DNA from: JAJDTT01 sp965116695
GTDB lineage: Bacteria > Acidobacteriota > UBA6911 > RPQK01 > JAJDTT01
Assembly (NCBI GenBank): GCA_965116695.1
Contig: OZ220706.1
Coordinates: 4,464,001-4,528,000, forward strand
DNA: 64,000 nucleotides
Reading direction: 5' to 3'
Below are positions 1 through 8,954 of the stretch, in pieces (within the stretch, counting starts at the first letter, position 1; each line of letters opens with the position of its first letter). Made by a program: the position numbers and the translations under genes. The notes under the pieces are model-generated. The model searched no databases, had not been told where the DNA came from, and was given only the letters and a program-made list of their open reading frames with translations.

Positions 1-1178
1 AGCTCCAGATCGTCTTCGGTCTACTGTGCGCTGAGGACGGCTGCCCGCTGGCCGTGGAGGTCTTCTCCGGCAACACGGGGGATCCGAAGACGGTGGCGGC
101 GCAGGTCAAGAAGATCCAGGGGCGCTTCGGCATCGAGTCCATCGCCCTGGTCGGGGACCGGGGCATGCTCACTTCGGCGCGGCTGCGCGAGGACCTCTCG
201 CCGGCCGGTCTGGCCTGGATCTCGGCCTTGAAAACCGACGCCATCCGCAAACTGATGCGGCCGTTCAAATCGGGCTCCGAAGGGGATCAACCGGCTCCGT
301 TGCGGCCGGGCGAGTTGGTTCCGGACCGGGTTGCGGAGATCCTCAGCCCGGAATTTCCCGGAGAACGCCTGCTGGTCTGCCTCAATCCCCGCTTGCGCGA
401 GGACCGCACCCGCAAGCGGGAGGAACTGTTGAGCGCGACCGAGAAGATCCTGCAGACCATCGCCAAGTCCGTGCGCTCCCCGAGATCGCGGTTGCGAGGC
501 CAGGAGGCCATCAACCGCCGGGTGGGCCGGGACGTGAACCGCAAGAAGGTCGCCAAACACTTCCGGATCGAGGTGACCGATGACGATATCCGCTGGTCCA
601 GACGCCAGGAGAAGATCGACGCGGAGGCCCAACTGGACGGCATCTACATCGTTCGCACCAGCCTGGGGACCTCCGAGATCGGGGCCGAGGAAGCGGTGGA
701 GGCGTACAAGAGTCTCTCCCGGGTGGAACGGGCGTTTCGCTCGCTCAAGACGGCGCAGCTGGCCCTGCGCCCCGTGTACGTCTACAGCGAGGCCCATGTG
801 CGCGGACACGTCTTTCTGTGTTTGCTGGCGTATTACCTGGAGTGGCACCTGCGGCGAGCCCTGGCGCCGCTGCTGTTCGAGGAGGAGGATCGGGCCGGGG
901 CGCGAGCGCTGCGGAAATCTCCGGTGGAAAAAGCGCAGGTGTCCGAGCGCACGAAAGCCAAAGCCGCACGCAAACAGACCACTGACGGGCTCCCGGTGCA
1001 AAGCCTCCGGACGCTGCTGGCGAATCTCGGCACGGTCACCCTGAACCAGGTGACCCTGCCGAACGCCCCGGAGCATCCGTTTGCGATGTTCGCCAAGCCG
1101 ACGCCTCTGCAGGCGAAGGCCTTCAACCTGCTCGGCGTCGATCCGACCCGATTTGTTGCCAGTAAATGGCCAGGTTGA
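1..1178 (+). CDS. IS1634-family transposase, 5' end cut by window edge
   Basis: DDE transposase of the IS1634 type, which catalyses cut-and-paste or copy movement of its insertion sequence. The frame is open to the left window edge (first full codon at base 3, reading LQIVFGLL), so the N-terminus lies outside. Visible family blocks are the stretch around VEVFSGNT, the acidic VGDRGML segment and the C-terminal SLSRVERAFRSLKT block, which carries the last catalytic acid. The last 30 residues (LGVDPTRFV) are also typical. The visible 391 codons read through without frameshift. I could not define the right inverted repeat after the stop. Family assignment is confident; activity is unknown because the left part is not visible. 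Confidence 0.9.
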   Translation, partial: LQIVFGLLCAEDGCPLAVEVFSGNTGDPKTVAAQVKKIQGRFGIESIALVGDRGMLTSARLREDLSPAGLAWISALKTDAIRKLMRPFKSGSEGDQPAPLRPGELVPDRVAEILSPEFPGERLLVCLNPRLREDRTRKREELLSATEKILQTIAKSVRSPRSRLRGQEAINRRVGRDVNRKKVAKHFRIEVTDDDIRWSRRQEKIDAEAQLDGIYIVRTSLGTSEIGAEEAVEAYKSLSRVERAFRSLKTAQLALRPVYVYSEAHVRGHVFLCLLAYYLEWHLRRALAPLLFEEEDRAGARALRKSPVEKAQVSERTKAKAARKQTTDGLPVQSLRTLLANLGTVTLNQVTLPNAPEHPFAMFAKPTPLQAKAFNLLGVDPTRFVASKWPG

Positions 1179-1670
1179 TTTTGTTTATCTTACTGATATG
1201 GATACAGTTAGACTAGCTTCCCTAAGTGAAGTTCCGGTTAGGGCTCTGCCAGGCGTCCGTTCCCGACATGCGGTGCATGATCCAGACATGACCACAGGCG
1301 ACACGTGCCACTGGGGTCCGCAGGTGCAGGTGGATTTTCGGCGTCCTCTTGGACGAGGAACTGGACCGAACCCCGGAAGATCTGAACTCGGAACGTGAGG
1401 TGGAGGTCCGCGTCGGGGTCCGCTCCAGGCCCAGCGGGCCGTCCAGGGCCTGGGCGGCGAGGCGGCTGGTCCGGGTGGTGGTGGGCCGGCCGCCGAGGGT
1501 CTCCTCGACTCCGTGGCGGCACCGGTGCAGGCGGCGGCCGAAGCGAGGGCGCGATTTCTCCGGCCAGCCGGAACGGATGACGGACCGGGGGGACCTATCC
1601 CCCCAGACCCCCCAGTGGCGCCAGAACCCCTCGCGGCTCACCTTGCCGCCAGTGAACCTGGCACTTCCGT
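1179..1670. other. Non-coding stretch with no recognised gene
   Basis: About 490 bases between the transposase stop and the putative intron remnant. Long frames exist on both strands, but they are arginine/serine/proline-rich and look like GC-driven artefacts, with no recognisable domain and no good ribosome-binding site. The right end of the upstream insertion sequence should fall here, but I could not identify its terminal inverted repeat. Confidence 0.4.
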
Positions 1671-1950
1671 TCGTCGCGCGTCCCATGAGAATGGGACCCT
1701 CGCGCGGTCTCGTCGGGCTTCCAGCCGGGAGTGAGACGTCGGCCCGTTTCCGGAAGTCCTGGCCAATCGGACCGGGTCGGCTCCGAATGTACGCCCCCAA
1801 TTACCGGAGCGCACAGGCGCTTGAGACCTGGGAGTCGAGGCGAGAAACTAGTGCATGGAGTCCACGGACCTGCAATAGGGTCGAATGGAATTCCGTTTAG
1901 AAGGTGGGATGCAATGAGGGAATCAGATCGGGAGGATAGATCATAACTCC
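1671..1950 (+). mobile_element. Probable 5' remnant of a group II intron (maturase ORF lost)
   Basis: The segment opens with a strong hairpin (GCGCGTCCCAT, loop GAGA, ATGGGACCCTCGCGC). It continues with blocks that resemble the region upstream of bacterial group II intron maturases: GGGAGTGAGACG, CGAGGCGAGAAA, then a reading frame MRESDR starting at 1914, which is how many such intron ORFs begin. The frame stops after about 10 residues and no reverse-transcriptase domain follows, so only a 5' fragment would remain. The call rests on remembered sequence style, not on a folded domain I or V; covariance-model scoring would decide it. Confidence 0.4.
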
Positions 1951-2009
1951 CTTATTGTCGGATACTTAATAGATCTTAATTGTAGCTGTCCCCTCTACCC
2001 CCCCAGGTC

Positions 2010-2045
2010 GGCGACAAGAATGTCGCCGCTCCTAGTCGCCGCTCC
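2010..2045. repeat. GGCGAC hairpin repeat at a gene 3' end
   Basis: GGCGACAAGAATGTCGCC (2010-2027) is a perfect hairpin. It is followed by GCTCC and a second GTCGCCGCTCC, the same flank found in the arrays near 38.9 and 59.8 kb. The stop codon of the minus-strand membrane enzyme (2032-2034) lies inside this repeat, so the element supplies the end of that gene. Confidence 0.6.
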
Positions 2046-4623
2046 GCCGGAAGTGCCAGTTTTCGGTATCGCCGCGCTTGGGATAGTTGGACTCCGACGC
2101 TCTCCCGTCCGGAGAGAGGATGAAGACCCGGATCTGCGCATCTGCGGGATCAGGGAAGTCCATGAGGGAGAATTCGTACAGGTAGCCGCTGTTGTCCATC
2201 TCCGAGCTGCCGTAGGTCCTGACGACGTCGCTCCGGTATCGGCCGGTGCGTCCGGCGTAAAGGAATTCCCCGTCCCGAAACAACACGATGGATCGCGGCA
2301 GGACGCGATTCTCCACGTCGGCCCCCCAACCGCCGATGAAAATCCGGCTCCGGTCCGGACTCAGGCGCGAGACGACCCACCCGGTGACGCCTGGGTCGCC
2401 GATGGGGATTTCCGTCCCCTCCGGCGTCACCAGAAGGGCTTCTTCCCCGGACATGTCCAACTGGTAGGAAGCGGGGGCGGGGATTTCCACGGGCAGGAGT
2501 GCGAGGCCGGATCCGGTTCGGAGCGTTTCATAGATGTCGATTTGGTTGCTGCCGTCCCGGAAGGCCGTTTCCGGGACGAGGGCCGAGAAGACGGTTTCTC
2601 CGCCCAGTTGCGAGGTCCGGGTCACTGCGTGGACGGTGCCGTTGACGCCGACGGCGAGAGAGCGGCCGGGCTGGGAGCCCTGTTCTCCGAGAACTCGTCC
2701 CGAGACTCGTGACAGCAGGAAGGATGAGCCGAGGTCGACCTGCCGGTACAGGTGGCTTCCGTCGATCTCCACCGTCAGTTCCGATTTCCCTTGGATCAAC
2801 GCGTCCGTTCGCCCGCCCACCAGTTCGGCGTGAGGTCCGGTCCGGTAGAGATCCTGCTTCGAGAGTTCCCCGTTTGCGCTGCCGAAGAGCGCCAGTTTCC
2901 GGTCGAGGCTCTCCCAACGCGCCTCCAGGCGGGGATCGAACGAGAAGTTCCTGCCGTCGTCGGTGTAGACGATCTTTTGGGGCCGCTCCGGCGCTTGGCC
3001 GGACAGGGCCGACTGGCCCTCAAGCGGCCAGTCCGTTTCGATGCCCAGCATCTCCACCAGGGTCGGAAGGATGTCCATGCTCTCCACGTTGCGGTCGCTC
3101 AGGACTCCCCGCCGTTGCCCGGGCGCCTTGATGATCAACGGGACCGAAATGACGTCCATGTAGTTGGTGGCGGTCACCAGGCGGCGGGAGTCGCCGGGAC
3201 GGAAGCTGGCTCCGTGGTCGGCGGTGACGACCAGAAGAGTGGAGTCGTAGAGGTTCTGCTCACGAAGCCGCTGGACCAGTTCTCCGACCAGGCGATCCAG
3301 GAACATGACCTGCAGGAGGTGGCGCTGGTAGGACTGGATCACCAGCCACGGATCGTCCAGCCACTGATTCACGTCGAGCCCCTGGTTGTTGGGACCCACC
3401 ACCCCGGCCACGCCCGGCCGCTCCGAGAGCGTGTACAACTTGCCCGAAGGAAGGTAGATCCAACTGGCGTGGGGAAGCATGGAGTGCAGGAAATAGAGAG
3501 CCGGCGGCCGGTTTCCCCCAATGGATTCCACGAAGTTCCGGAAACGGCCGGCCCGTCCCGACCAGTCGACCCGAAAGTCCTTCCAGGTGCGACGGATCGG
3601 GCCGGGGGCGCCCGGGTCCAGGAACTGGTTCCAGGTCTGGGTCACCGGAGGAAGCCACCGCGAGGCCCATGACGCCGGCAGCAGGAGGTGGAGATAGGCG
3701 ACCGACAGGTCCTCCACCAGCAACCGGAAGCGGGGAACGAAGGGTGCGGGTGTTCTCCGGGGATTCAATCCGGTGACGTTTTCCCGAATATTCAATTCGT
3801 GGGAGCCGGAAAGGAGCGAGAAGAGGTTCCTGGGGTATTCGCGAAACAATGGCAGTGGAAAAGGACGTTGCTTGGGCAGGGTCCCCGACAAGATCACGGG
3901 AATCGACAACAGGGTGCTCTCGTTGTTGGTGGTCGCGTTCCGGAACCAGTAGGAGTTTTCCGCCAGCTCGGCCAGGTTGGGAAAGAGGTTCGAGTCGATC
4001 TCCCGGCGCCCGTTGAGCAGGGAGATGAGGGGGAACTCGTCGAAGATCACCATCACCACGGGCGCTTTGGCGCCGGTCCCGGTCTCCACCGGGGAATCCG
4101 GTTCGGGAAGGATCAACTTGCTGATCTCAGAATCCAGGAGGAACAGGACGGGGAACAGGACGGCCGCGGGGATCAGGTAGGACAGATAGGTCCGGATCAC
4201 CGTAAATCGCCGATACGCCAACACGAAGACCGTCCCGGAGAGCAGGGCGAGGACCAGCGCCGCCGCTTCGGGTACCGGAAGTTTCTTGAGCGCCTGCAGG
4301 ACGAGTCCGGCGGTCAGGAGGCCCAGAAGGGCCAGGTAGGCCCCGGCGCCCAACTGCGGATGGACTCCAGCCAGACTCCGGACCGCCAGCGCCGCCGCTC
4401 CCGGCAACAGGAGGGACAGCATCAGGGTCAGCAGGAGGATGTCCACCCGTTCGCTCTGGTGGGCCGGCAGGAACTCGGGGTGCCGGGTCAGGAGGTCGTA
4501 GATGGGCTGCGCCGCGGTGAACGCCGACAGAACCAGGAGGTGAAGGATCCGGATCCGGATCGTGCCGGCTGGTCGATTGTCTTGCGTGTCGTTCATATGA
4601 AGCGGCACCTGTCCGGGTTCCAT
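2032..4623 (-). CDS. Membrane-anchored sulfatase/phosphoglycerol-transferase-fold enzyme
   Basis: An 863-residue inner-membrane protein of the alkaline phosphatase superfamily, related in architecture to LtaS/OpgB and membrane sulfatases. About five hydrophobic segments occupy residues 25-170. An extracytoplasmic catalytic domain then starts at the metal-binding VIFDEFP (190-198), with a candidate nucleophile Thr in NNESTLLS (near 237), FLHSMLPHASW (379-389) and TADHG (467-471). The C-terminal 300 residues are a beta-rich region with no assigned domain. Likely substrates are surface glycans or phosphoglycerol groups; this is inference. An alternative start is the Met at 4596 (MNDTQDN). It is divergent from the methyltransferase gene, with an interspersed hairpin repeat between them. 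Confidence 0.8.
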   Translation of the reverse strand: MEPGQVPLHMNDTQDNRPAGTIRIRILHLLVLSAFTAAQPIYDLLTRHPEFLPAHQSERVDILLLTLMLSLLLPGAAALAVRSLAGVHPQLGAGAYLALLGLLTAGLVLQALKKLPVPEAAALVLALLSGTVFVLAYRRFTVIRTYLSYLIPAAVLFPVLFLLDSEISKLILPEPDSPVETGTGAKAPVVMVIFDEFPLISLLNGRREIDSNLFPNLAELAENSYWFRNATTNNESTLLSIPVILSGTLPKQRPFPLPLFREYPRNLFSLLSGSHELNIRENVTGLNPRRTPAPFVPRFRLLVEDLSVAYLHLLLPASWASRWLPPVTQTWNQFLDPGAPGPIRRTWKDFRVDWSGRAGRFRNFVESIGGNRPPALYFLHSMLPHASWIYLPSGKLYTLSERPGVAGVVGPNNQGLDVNQWLDDPWLVIQSYQRHLLQVMFLDRLVGELVQRLREQNLYDSTLLVVTADHGASFRPGDSRRLVTATNYMDVISVPLIIKAPGQRRGVLSDRNVESMDILPTLVEMLGIETDWPLEGQSALSGQAPERPQKIVYTDDGRNFSFDPRLEARWESLDRKLALFGSANGELSKQDLYRTGPHAELVGGRTDALIQGKSELTVEIDGSHLYRQVDLGSSFLLSRVSGRVLGEQGSQPGRSLAVGVNGTVHAVTRTSQLGGETVFSALVPETAFRDGSNQIDIYETLRTGSGLALLPVEIPAPASYQLDMSGEEALLVTPEGTEIPIGDPGVTGWVVSRLSPDRSRIFIGGWGADVENRVLPRSIVLFRDGEFLYAGRTGRYRSDVVRTYGSSEMDNSGYLYEFSLMDFPDPADAQIRVFILSPDGRASESNYPKRGDTENWHFRRSGD

Positions 4624-4680
4624 GGGGTGCTTTCCGGATGACGACGATACAACAGAAGGGATGAAAGGCGCTCAAGGCGA

Positions 4681-4785
4681 AAAAGAGGGCGCAGGGGCAC
4701 CCCTCGCGGGCGTCCCCGTCTGTTTCGCCATCGGCTGCCGGCAAGAAGGAGGGCGGACACATAAGGGCCGCCCCTGCGAGGCGAA
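4681..4785. repeat. Interspersed inverted-arm repeat, copy 1
   Basis: GCAGGGGCACCCCTCGCGGG on the left and an arm reading GGGCGGACACATAAGGGCCG, then CCCCTGC, on the right can pair as an imperfect long hairpin. The same design recurs at 25155-25260 and 26503-26592. No reading frame is evident. The copy lies in the divergent intergenic region between the sulfatase-fold enzyme and the methyltransferase. Confidence 0.7.
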
Positions 4786-4830
4786 GAGCTATGCTATGTT
4801 TTTCCCGTCCGGCCCCGGGGGTGCGGTTGA

Positions 4831-5706
4831 GTGGACCGGGGCGGTCCGGCGAGTCCCATGGAACATCTCGTTCGTCCGCTGACACCGGCTTCCGTGGTAC
4901 TGGATCTGGGTGCGGGGCCGGGAAGTTTTTCCTATGCCGGGACCGAGGCCCGGGTCTTGGCTCTGGACGTGGATTTTCCCGGCGCGGCGCAAGAGGCCTG
5001 GGCCCGGGTGCTGGGCGACTCGGGTGCGATACCCCTGGGACAGGAAACCGTGGACGTGGTGGTCTGCAACCATACGCTGGAGCACTTTCCGGACTACCGG
5101 GAGGCCATTCGGGAAATCGATCGCGTGCTCCGTCCGGGAGGCTCCCTCTGGGTTGCGGTGCCCGACGGCGGCTGTCTGGACGACCGGCTGTATCGCTACC
5201 TCTTTCTCGGAGGAGGCCATGTCAACCGCTTTTCTCTCGCCAGCCTGGTGGAGTCGATCGAGACCGGCACCCGGCTTCGGGCCCGTTCCTGCAAGAAGCT
5301 CTTCACCGGGTTCGTCTATCTGAATCCTCCCGATCCCGAAAAGGTCCAATACTATCCCCCGCGGGCACAGTTTCTGGCGCGGATGCCTTCCGGAGTGTTG
5401 AGGACTCTGCTCCGCTGGATGAACTATGGGGTTCGGGTATTGGATCGTCTGTTGAGGACCCGTCTGAGCCAGTACGGCTGGGCGCTGGTGGTCCGGCGGG
5501 AAAACGACTCCTCCAGTCCGGCGACCGAACCGGACCGGCTTGGAGTCGAATTCGGCGACACCAATGTCTGTTTTTCCTGTGGCGACGGCCATGTGGAGCA
5601 GACGCTGAAGCCCGCTCGCTTCCTTTTCCTGACCTTTTACCGATGTCCCAATTGCGGGACCCGCAACCTCATGTCCCCCCTGAGGGAGTCTTCCGGACAG
5701 GTTTGA
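4831..5706 (+). CDS. Class I SAM methyltransferase with C-terminal zinc ribbon
   Basis: Rossmann-fold methyltransferase of the Methyltransf_11 type. Motif I is VLDLGAGPGSF, the acidic beta-2 end is ALDVDF, motif IV is VVCNHTLEHF and the post-motif is VLRPGGSLWVAVPDGG. The last 50 residues add two CxxC knuckles (CFSCGD and YRCPNCG), which look like a zinc ribbon and are unusual for this family. The start may be GTG 4831 or ATG 4858 (MEHLVRP); the latter keeps the whole methyltransferase fold. The stop is directly followed by the SGNH gene with no gap, so the two are probably co-transcribed. The substrate is unknown; the neighbours suggest surface glycans or lipids. Confidence 0.8.
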   Translation: MDRGGPASPMEHLVRPLTPASVVLDLGAGPGSFSYAGTEARVLALDVDFPGAAQEAWARVLGDSGAIPLGQETVDVVVCNHTLEHFPDYREAIREIDRVLRPGGSLWVAVPDGGCLDDRLYRYLFLGGGHVNRFSLASLVESIETGTRLRARSCKKLFTGFVYLNPPDPEKVQYYPPRAQFLARMPSGVLRTLLRWMNYGVRVLDRLLRTRLSQYGWALVVRRENDSSSPATEPDRLGVEFGDTNVCFSCGDGHVEQTLKPARFLFLTFYRCPNCGTRNLMSPLRESSGQV

Positions 5707-7317
5707 ATGGACTCGCCTCCCAAGCCTTCAGGTGAAACCGCTTCCCGATTCGGAGAAAAGCTCCGGTACTACTCCGTCCGGATTCTTCTGGCACTGGGGG
5801 TGACGGTCCTCTCTCTGGCGCTGGCCATGCCCCTGGCGATGAAATTCCTGCGGCCGGCGCTGCTTCACTACCTGCTCGACAACCTCTCCGACGCCCGGCG
5901 GGCGGAGCTCTACGAGTCCCTGGCCGCCCGGGCCGGCCAGTTTTACGATGCCGTGCCCGAACCCTCGGTGGGCCGCCTGGGGAAGAGGGGCGTCGTGACT
6001 CGATACCGGGGCGCCGAAGTCCGGATCAACAACGCGGGCATGCGGAGCTCCACCGACTATCGGGCCAAGTCGAAGGGGATCTTTCGGATCGCCTGCCTGG
6101 GAGACTCCTACGTGTTCGGGACCGGCGGACCGGAGGAGGACCGGTTCTGCGATCAGATCGGCGAGTTCTACCGAAGCCGCGATATCCGGGCCGGCGGCAA
6201 GGCCATCGAAACCTATGCCCTGGGACTCGACAGTTGGACCTTGGTTCAGGAAGCGACCTACCTCTCCAGCCGGATCTCCGCCTACGATCCAGACGTTATC
6301 CTGCAACTGAGCGTCTCCAACGACATCACCCCCCTGGCCGGCGTCAACGGCCTCGGCATGGCTACCTACGAATTCAGTCCCGAGGCGAGGCAATGGGGCT
6401 CCGGGCTGTTTTCGAACCAGGCGGCGCGGTATTTCGGCGAGCGGAACTTCAGCGCCCTGGCCTGGAGCCTCTCCCCCCAGAGCCGGCAGGAGTGGGACCG
6501 CGCCTTCTCGGCCTTGGGCCGCTTGGTGGACCTGCAACAGGAACGGGGAGGCAAGATCCTGCTCTCGGTCCTGGACTACCCCTTCTCCGGCCAATTCTTC
6601 AGCGAGCTCTACACGTGGCATTTTCGCCGGTCACAGCTCCAGGCCCCCTTTCTGACCACCTCGTTCCTGCCTTCGTTCGAGACGCAACTGACTCATGACG
6701 CGCACCCCAACCGCCTGGGAAACAGTTATCTGGCCGCCCATTATGTTCACGCCCTGAATCGTCTCGGATGGATTCCGGTTCCCGCGCCGGATCTGCCTCA
6801 CCTTCCGGAGGAGCTCGGCCTGGACCTCAATCCCGAACCCGACCCGGATCGTCTGAAGCGGGATCGCGAGGAGTTCGTCTCCGCCCATCTGCGGTCCAGC
6901 CTGGACTTCGGCCGGTTGACCCGAGAGGAGACCCGGGCATTCCTGGGGGGCATCTTTCCCGAACAGGGGGGAGAGAACGCGCTTCAAGGCTACCCGTGGG
7001 CCTCCGTCCGAAGCGGATTTCTCATGAGCCGGCTGGAGGGGGGACGCGAGCGCCGGCTGCTGCTGGAGATCCGGATTCCACCTCTCCCCGAACTTTTTCC
7101 CTTCCGGCTGAAGGTCACGGCGGAAGGCACGGAGATCGCCTCCCTGATCCTGGAAAATCCCGGTCGTTCAGACCGTTACCGGTTGGAGGGGGAGCTTCCC
7201 GCGTTGGACCGTCGGGAACCGGCTCGGGAGATCGTCCTCGTGGCTTCGTCCTACTTTGCCGGCATCGGCAACCCGAGGATGAAGTCGTTCCGCCTGGTGT
7301 CGGCGCAACTCGAGTAG
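5707..7317 (+). CDS. Membrane-anchored SGNH/GDSL hydrolase-like protein
   Basis: A 536-residue protein with one N-terminal transmembrane helix (about residues 24-46) and an extracytoplasmic SGNH-hydrolase domain. The nucleophile block is CLGDSYVFG (GDS 132-134), LSVSND (201-206) resembles the block III Asn region, and THDAHPN supplies the D-x-H pair (Asp331, His333). The C-terminal 150 residues are beta-rich. Related proteins act on acyl or acetyl groups of envelope polysaccharides, so deacylation or acyl transfer at the cell surface is the likely role, by inference. It begins on the base after the methyltransferase stop, so the pair forms an operon. It converges with the glycine-zipper gene downstream. 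Confidence 0.75.
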   Translation: MDSPPKPSGETASRFGEKLRYYSVRILLALGVTVLSLALAMPLAMKFLRPALLHYLLDNLSDARRAELYESLAARAGQFYDAVPEPSVGRLGKRGVVTRYRGAEVRINNAGMRSSTDYRAKSKGIFRIACLGDSYVFGTGGPEEDRFCDQIGEFYRSRDIRAGGKAIETYALGLDSWTLVQEATYLSSRISAYDPDVILQLSVSNDITPLAGVNGLGMATYEFSPEARQWGSGLFSNQAARYFGERNFSALAWSLSPQSRQEWDRAFSALGRLVDLQQERGGKILLSVLDYPFSGQFFSELYTWHFRRSQLQAPFLTTSFLPSFETQLTHDAHPNRLGNSYLAAHYVHALNRLGWIPVPAPDLPHLPEELGLDLNPEPDPDRLKRDREEFVSAHLRSSLDFGRLTREETRAFLGGIFPEQGGENALQGYPWASVRSGFLMSRLEGGRERRLLLEIRIPPLPELFPFRLKVTAEGTEIASLILENPGRSDRYRLEGELPALDRREPAREIVLVASSYFAGIGNPRMKSFRLVSAQLE

Positions 7318-7370
7318 GGTCCGCCGCACCGGGCCGCGTTTCAGGACCGATCGCCGGCTACGACGCGGAA

Positions 7371-8048
7371 TCAATCGCCGCCCAGGGGCCGCCTGTGGAG
7401 ACGGGGCACCGGCCGTTCGAAGTGAACGTCTTCCTGGAGCTGAATGGTCAGAGTGGAGCCCCGGGGCAGGACCACGTCCTCCCCCCGTTTGAAGAGCGCC
7501 ATGAGCCCGCCGACGGCGGCACCGACGGCGGCGCCCGCCGCGGCGCCCCGGCCCATGCGGCCCCGCATGGCGCCGGCGGTGACTCCCACGATGGTCCCGG
7601 TCACCGCTCCTCCGGCCGCGCCCGCCAGGACCTCGCCTGTCCCGCCTCCCTGGCCCTGGATCGTCCCCTCTTCACTATCCAGATCCGTGGCGTAGCCTTC
7701 CGAGGTCTGGACACCGGCTCTCATGTAACGCGTCGTCCCATCGGGGAGGATCACGGTGTCGAACTTCAGGGTCAGCTCCGCCTTGCCCTTGATCCGCCCC
7801 GCGCGCTTGCTCTTGTCCACGTAGCCGATGATGTAGCTGCCCACGGGTATCACGATCCGGTCGTGGGCGGTGACGGGGACTTCGACCTGGCTGGAAAATT
7901 TGTCTCCGGACCGAGCCGACCTGGTGTTCAGAGTCTGCTGCAGGCTGACGAAGACAGCGGACTTTCCGGGAATGATGGTGTCATCGATGCTCTGGCCGCC
8001 GAGCGGAATCGTGCTCAGGAGTCCAGTTGCGAGAAGATGTCTGAACAT
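7371..8048 (-). CDS. Secreted glycine-zipper protein
   Basis: A 225-residue protein of unknown role. I chose the Met at 8048 (MFRHLLATG) because a GGAGG ribosome site lies just upstream and a signal peptide follows. The mature part begins with a beta-rich domain (SGDKFSSQVEVPV, then IVIPVGSYIIGYVDKS) that resembles secretin-associated or TrbI/VirB10-like short domains. It is followed by a glycine-zipper segment (GGAVTGTIVGVTAG, GAAVGAAVGGLMALF) that may insert in or cross a membrane, and it ends with a short hydrophilic tail. Such proteins are common in Acidobacteria-like genomes but uncharacterised. It is a single gene, convergent with the SGNH hydrolase. Confidence 0.65.
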   Translation of the reverse strand: MFRHLLATGLLSTIPLGGQSIDDTIIPGKSAVFVSLQQTLNTRSARSGDKFSSQVEVPVTAHDRIVIPVGSYIIGYVDKSKRAGRIKGKAELTLKFDTVILPDGTTRYMRAGVQTSEGYATDLDSEEGTIQGQGGGTGEVLAGAAGGAVTGTIVGVTAGAMRGRMGRGAAAGAAVGAAVGGLMALFKRGEDVVLPRGSTLTIQLQEDVHFERPVPRLHRRPLGGD

Positions 8049-8331
8049 GCCCGTATTACCTCCGCCGACTTGGGAAGATCGGGACAACCGGACGGTTTCT
8101 GCCGACCCAAGCCGCATTGATCGAGTCTACATCAGATGTTCAACTACTTGGATTGAACCTGGAGTTCAGAAGTTCAACCGGGTTTCAGATGTCGGCGCGG
8201 AACTAACGGCGGGACGCCGCGCCAATCGGCCCGGCCCGTCTTCCCGCGTGGAGACCGCGGATGTTGTTACGGACCCGAACCGGAATCTCGTTTCCGTGCT
8301 ACTGACCCTCCCCGTCTAAACAGTAGTCCAA

Positions 8332-8760
8332 TCAATCCGCGGTCATAGTAGATCTGGCATCCGATCGCTGCTCCAAGTAGCTCAACGCGGCGCGTACAAG
8401 CAGTCCTGATCGCGTCTCCCCTTCACGGGCCGCAGCTCTATCGACGATTGCCAAAACGCGTGCGGGCACAGTGATGTTGACCCTCTTGGCCTTGCTCGAA
8501 AGCTTGGAGATGTCGATCGCAACCACTGCCCATGTTCCATCCGCATAGTCTTGGTTGGATCGATGGGCTTCGAAAGGGGTCTTCGCGGGAACGGGTTCAT
8601 CATCCAGCAGCAGTCCTTCAAGATGACAAGCGATGGCTTCGTGAGCGGACTCGATGGCCTCCTCGAAAGTATCTCCGGCAGAGAAGCAGCCCGGCAGATC
8701 CGGGACGCTCACTCCGTAGATGCTCTCTTCATCCTTGTGAATTACAATTGGAAACAGCAT
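8332..8760 (-). CDS. hicB: HicB-type antitoxin
   Basis: Antitoxin of a type II HicAB module. It neutralises HicA and represses the operon. The N-terminal HicB fold carries the conserved VSVPDLPGCFSAGDTFEEAIESAHEAI stretch (seen here in parts: DLPGCFSAGDT, then EEAIESAHEAI). The C-terminus is ribbon-helix-helix-like (KRVNITVPARVLAIVDRAA), the DNA-binding part. I place the start at 8760, where the start ATG overlaps the hicA stop by one base (TGATG), a classic translational coupling. An upstream in-frame ATG at 8781 would instead overlap hicA by 22 bases. The length of 142 residues is normal. Confidence 0.92.
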   Translation of the reverse strand: MLFPIVIHKDEESIYGVSVPDLPGCFSAGDTFEEAIESAHEAIACHLEGLLLDDEPVPAKTPFEAHRSNQDYADGTWAVVAIDISKLSSKAKRVNITVPARVLAIVDRAAAREGETRSGLLVRAALSYLEQRSDARSTMTAD

Positions 8761-8954
8761 CAGCGTTCTCTCCACTTCCATTGAGCCTGGCGAAAAATGT
8801 TACGCAGCGTGCCAATCGGAATGTGCTTGCTTGGATGCTTTACCGTGACACGTCCAGGCTTTTCGGCGTGAGTAAACTGGTGGTGGCTCCCCCGGGTGTT
8901 GCGCAGCACCCATCCATCCTGTTTCAACTTCCGAATGATATCTGAACTTTTCAC
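8760..8954 (-). CDS. hicA: HicA-type mRNA interferase toxin
   Basis: A small toxin with the double-stranded-RNA-binding-like HicA fold; family members cleave mRNA. The sequence KSSDIIRKLKQDGW, then RGSHHQF with the catalytic His, then TVKHPSKHIPIGTLRNIFRQA matches the family end to end. An upstream ATG at 8972 is in frame, but it falls inside the -10 element of the only visible promoter. GTG 8954 lies 7 nt after that -10 and gives the usual family start (VKSSDIIRKL), so I choose it (64 residues). It precedes hicB in one coupled transcript, the standard hicA-hicB order. Confidence 0.93.
   Translation of the reverse strand: MKSSDIIRKLKQDGWVLRNTRGSHHQFTHAEKPGRVTVKHPSKHIPIGTLRNIFRQAQWKWRER

Noticed and set aside
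1222..1800. Overlapping long frames on both strands after the transposase
   Set aside because: Arg/Ser/Pro-rich composition and no domain; the expected product of GC-rich non-coding DNA.
3688..4641. Long plus-strand frame opposite the sulfatase-fold gene
   Set aside because: Antisense shadow with Gln/Arg/Gly-rich sequence and no family features; the minus-strand protein has clear motifs.
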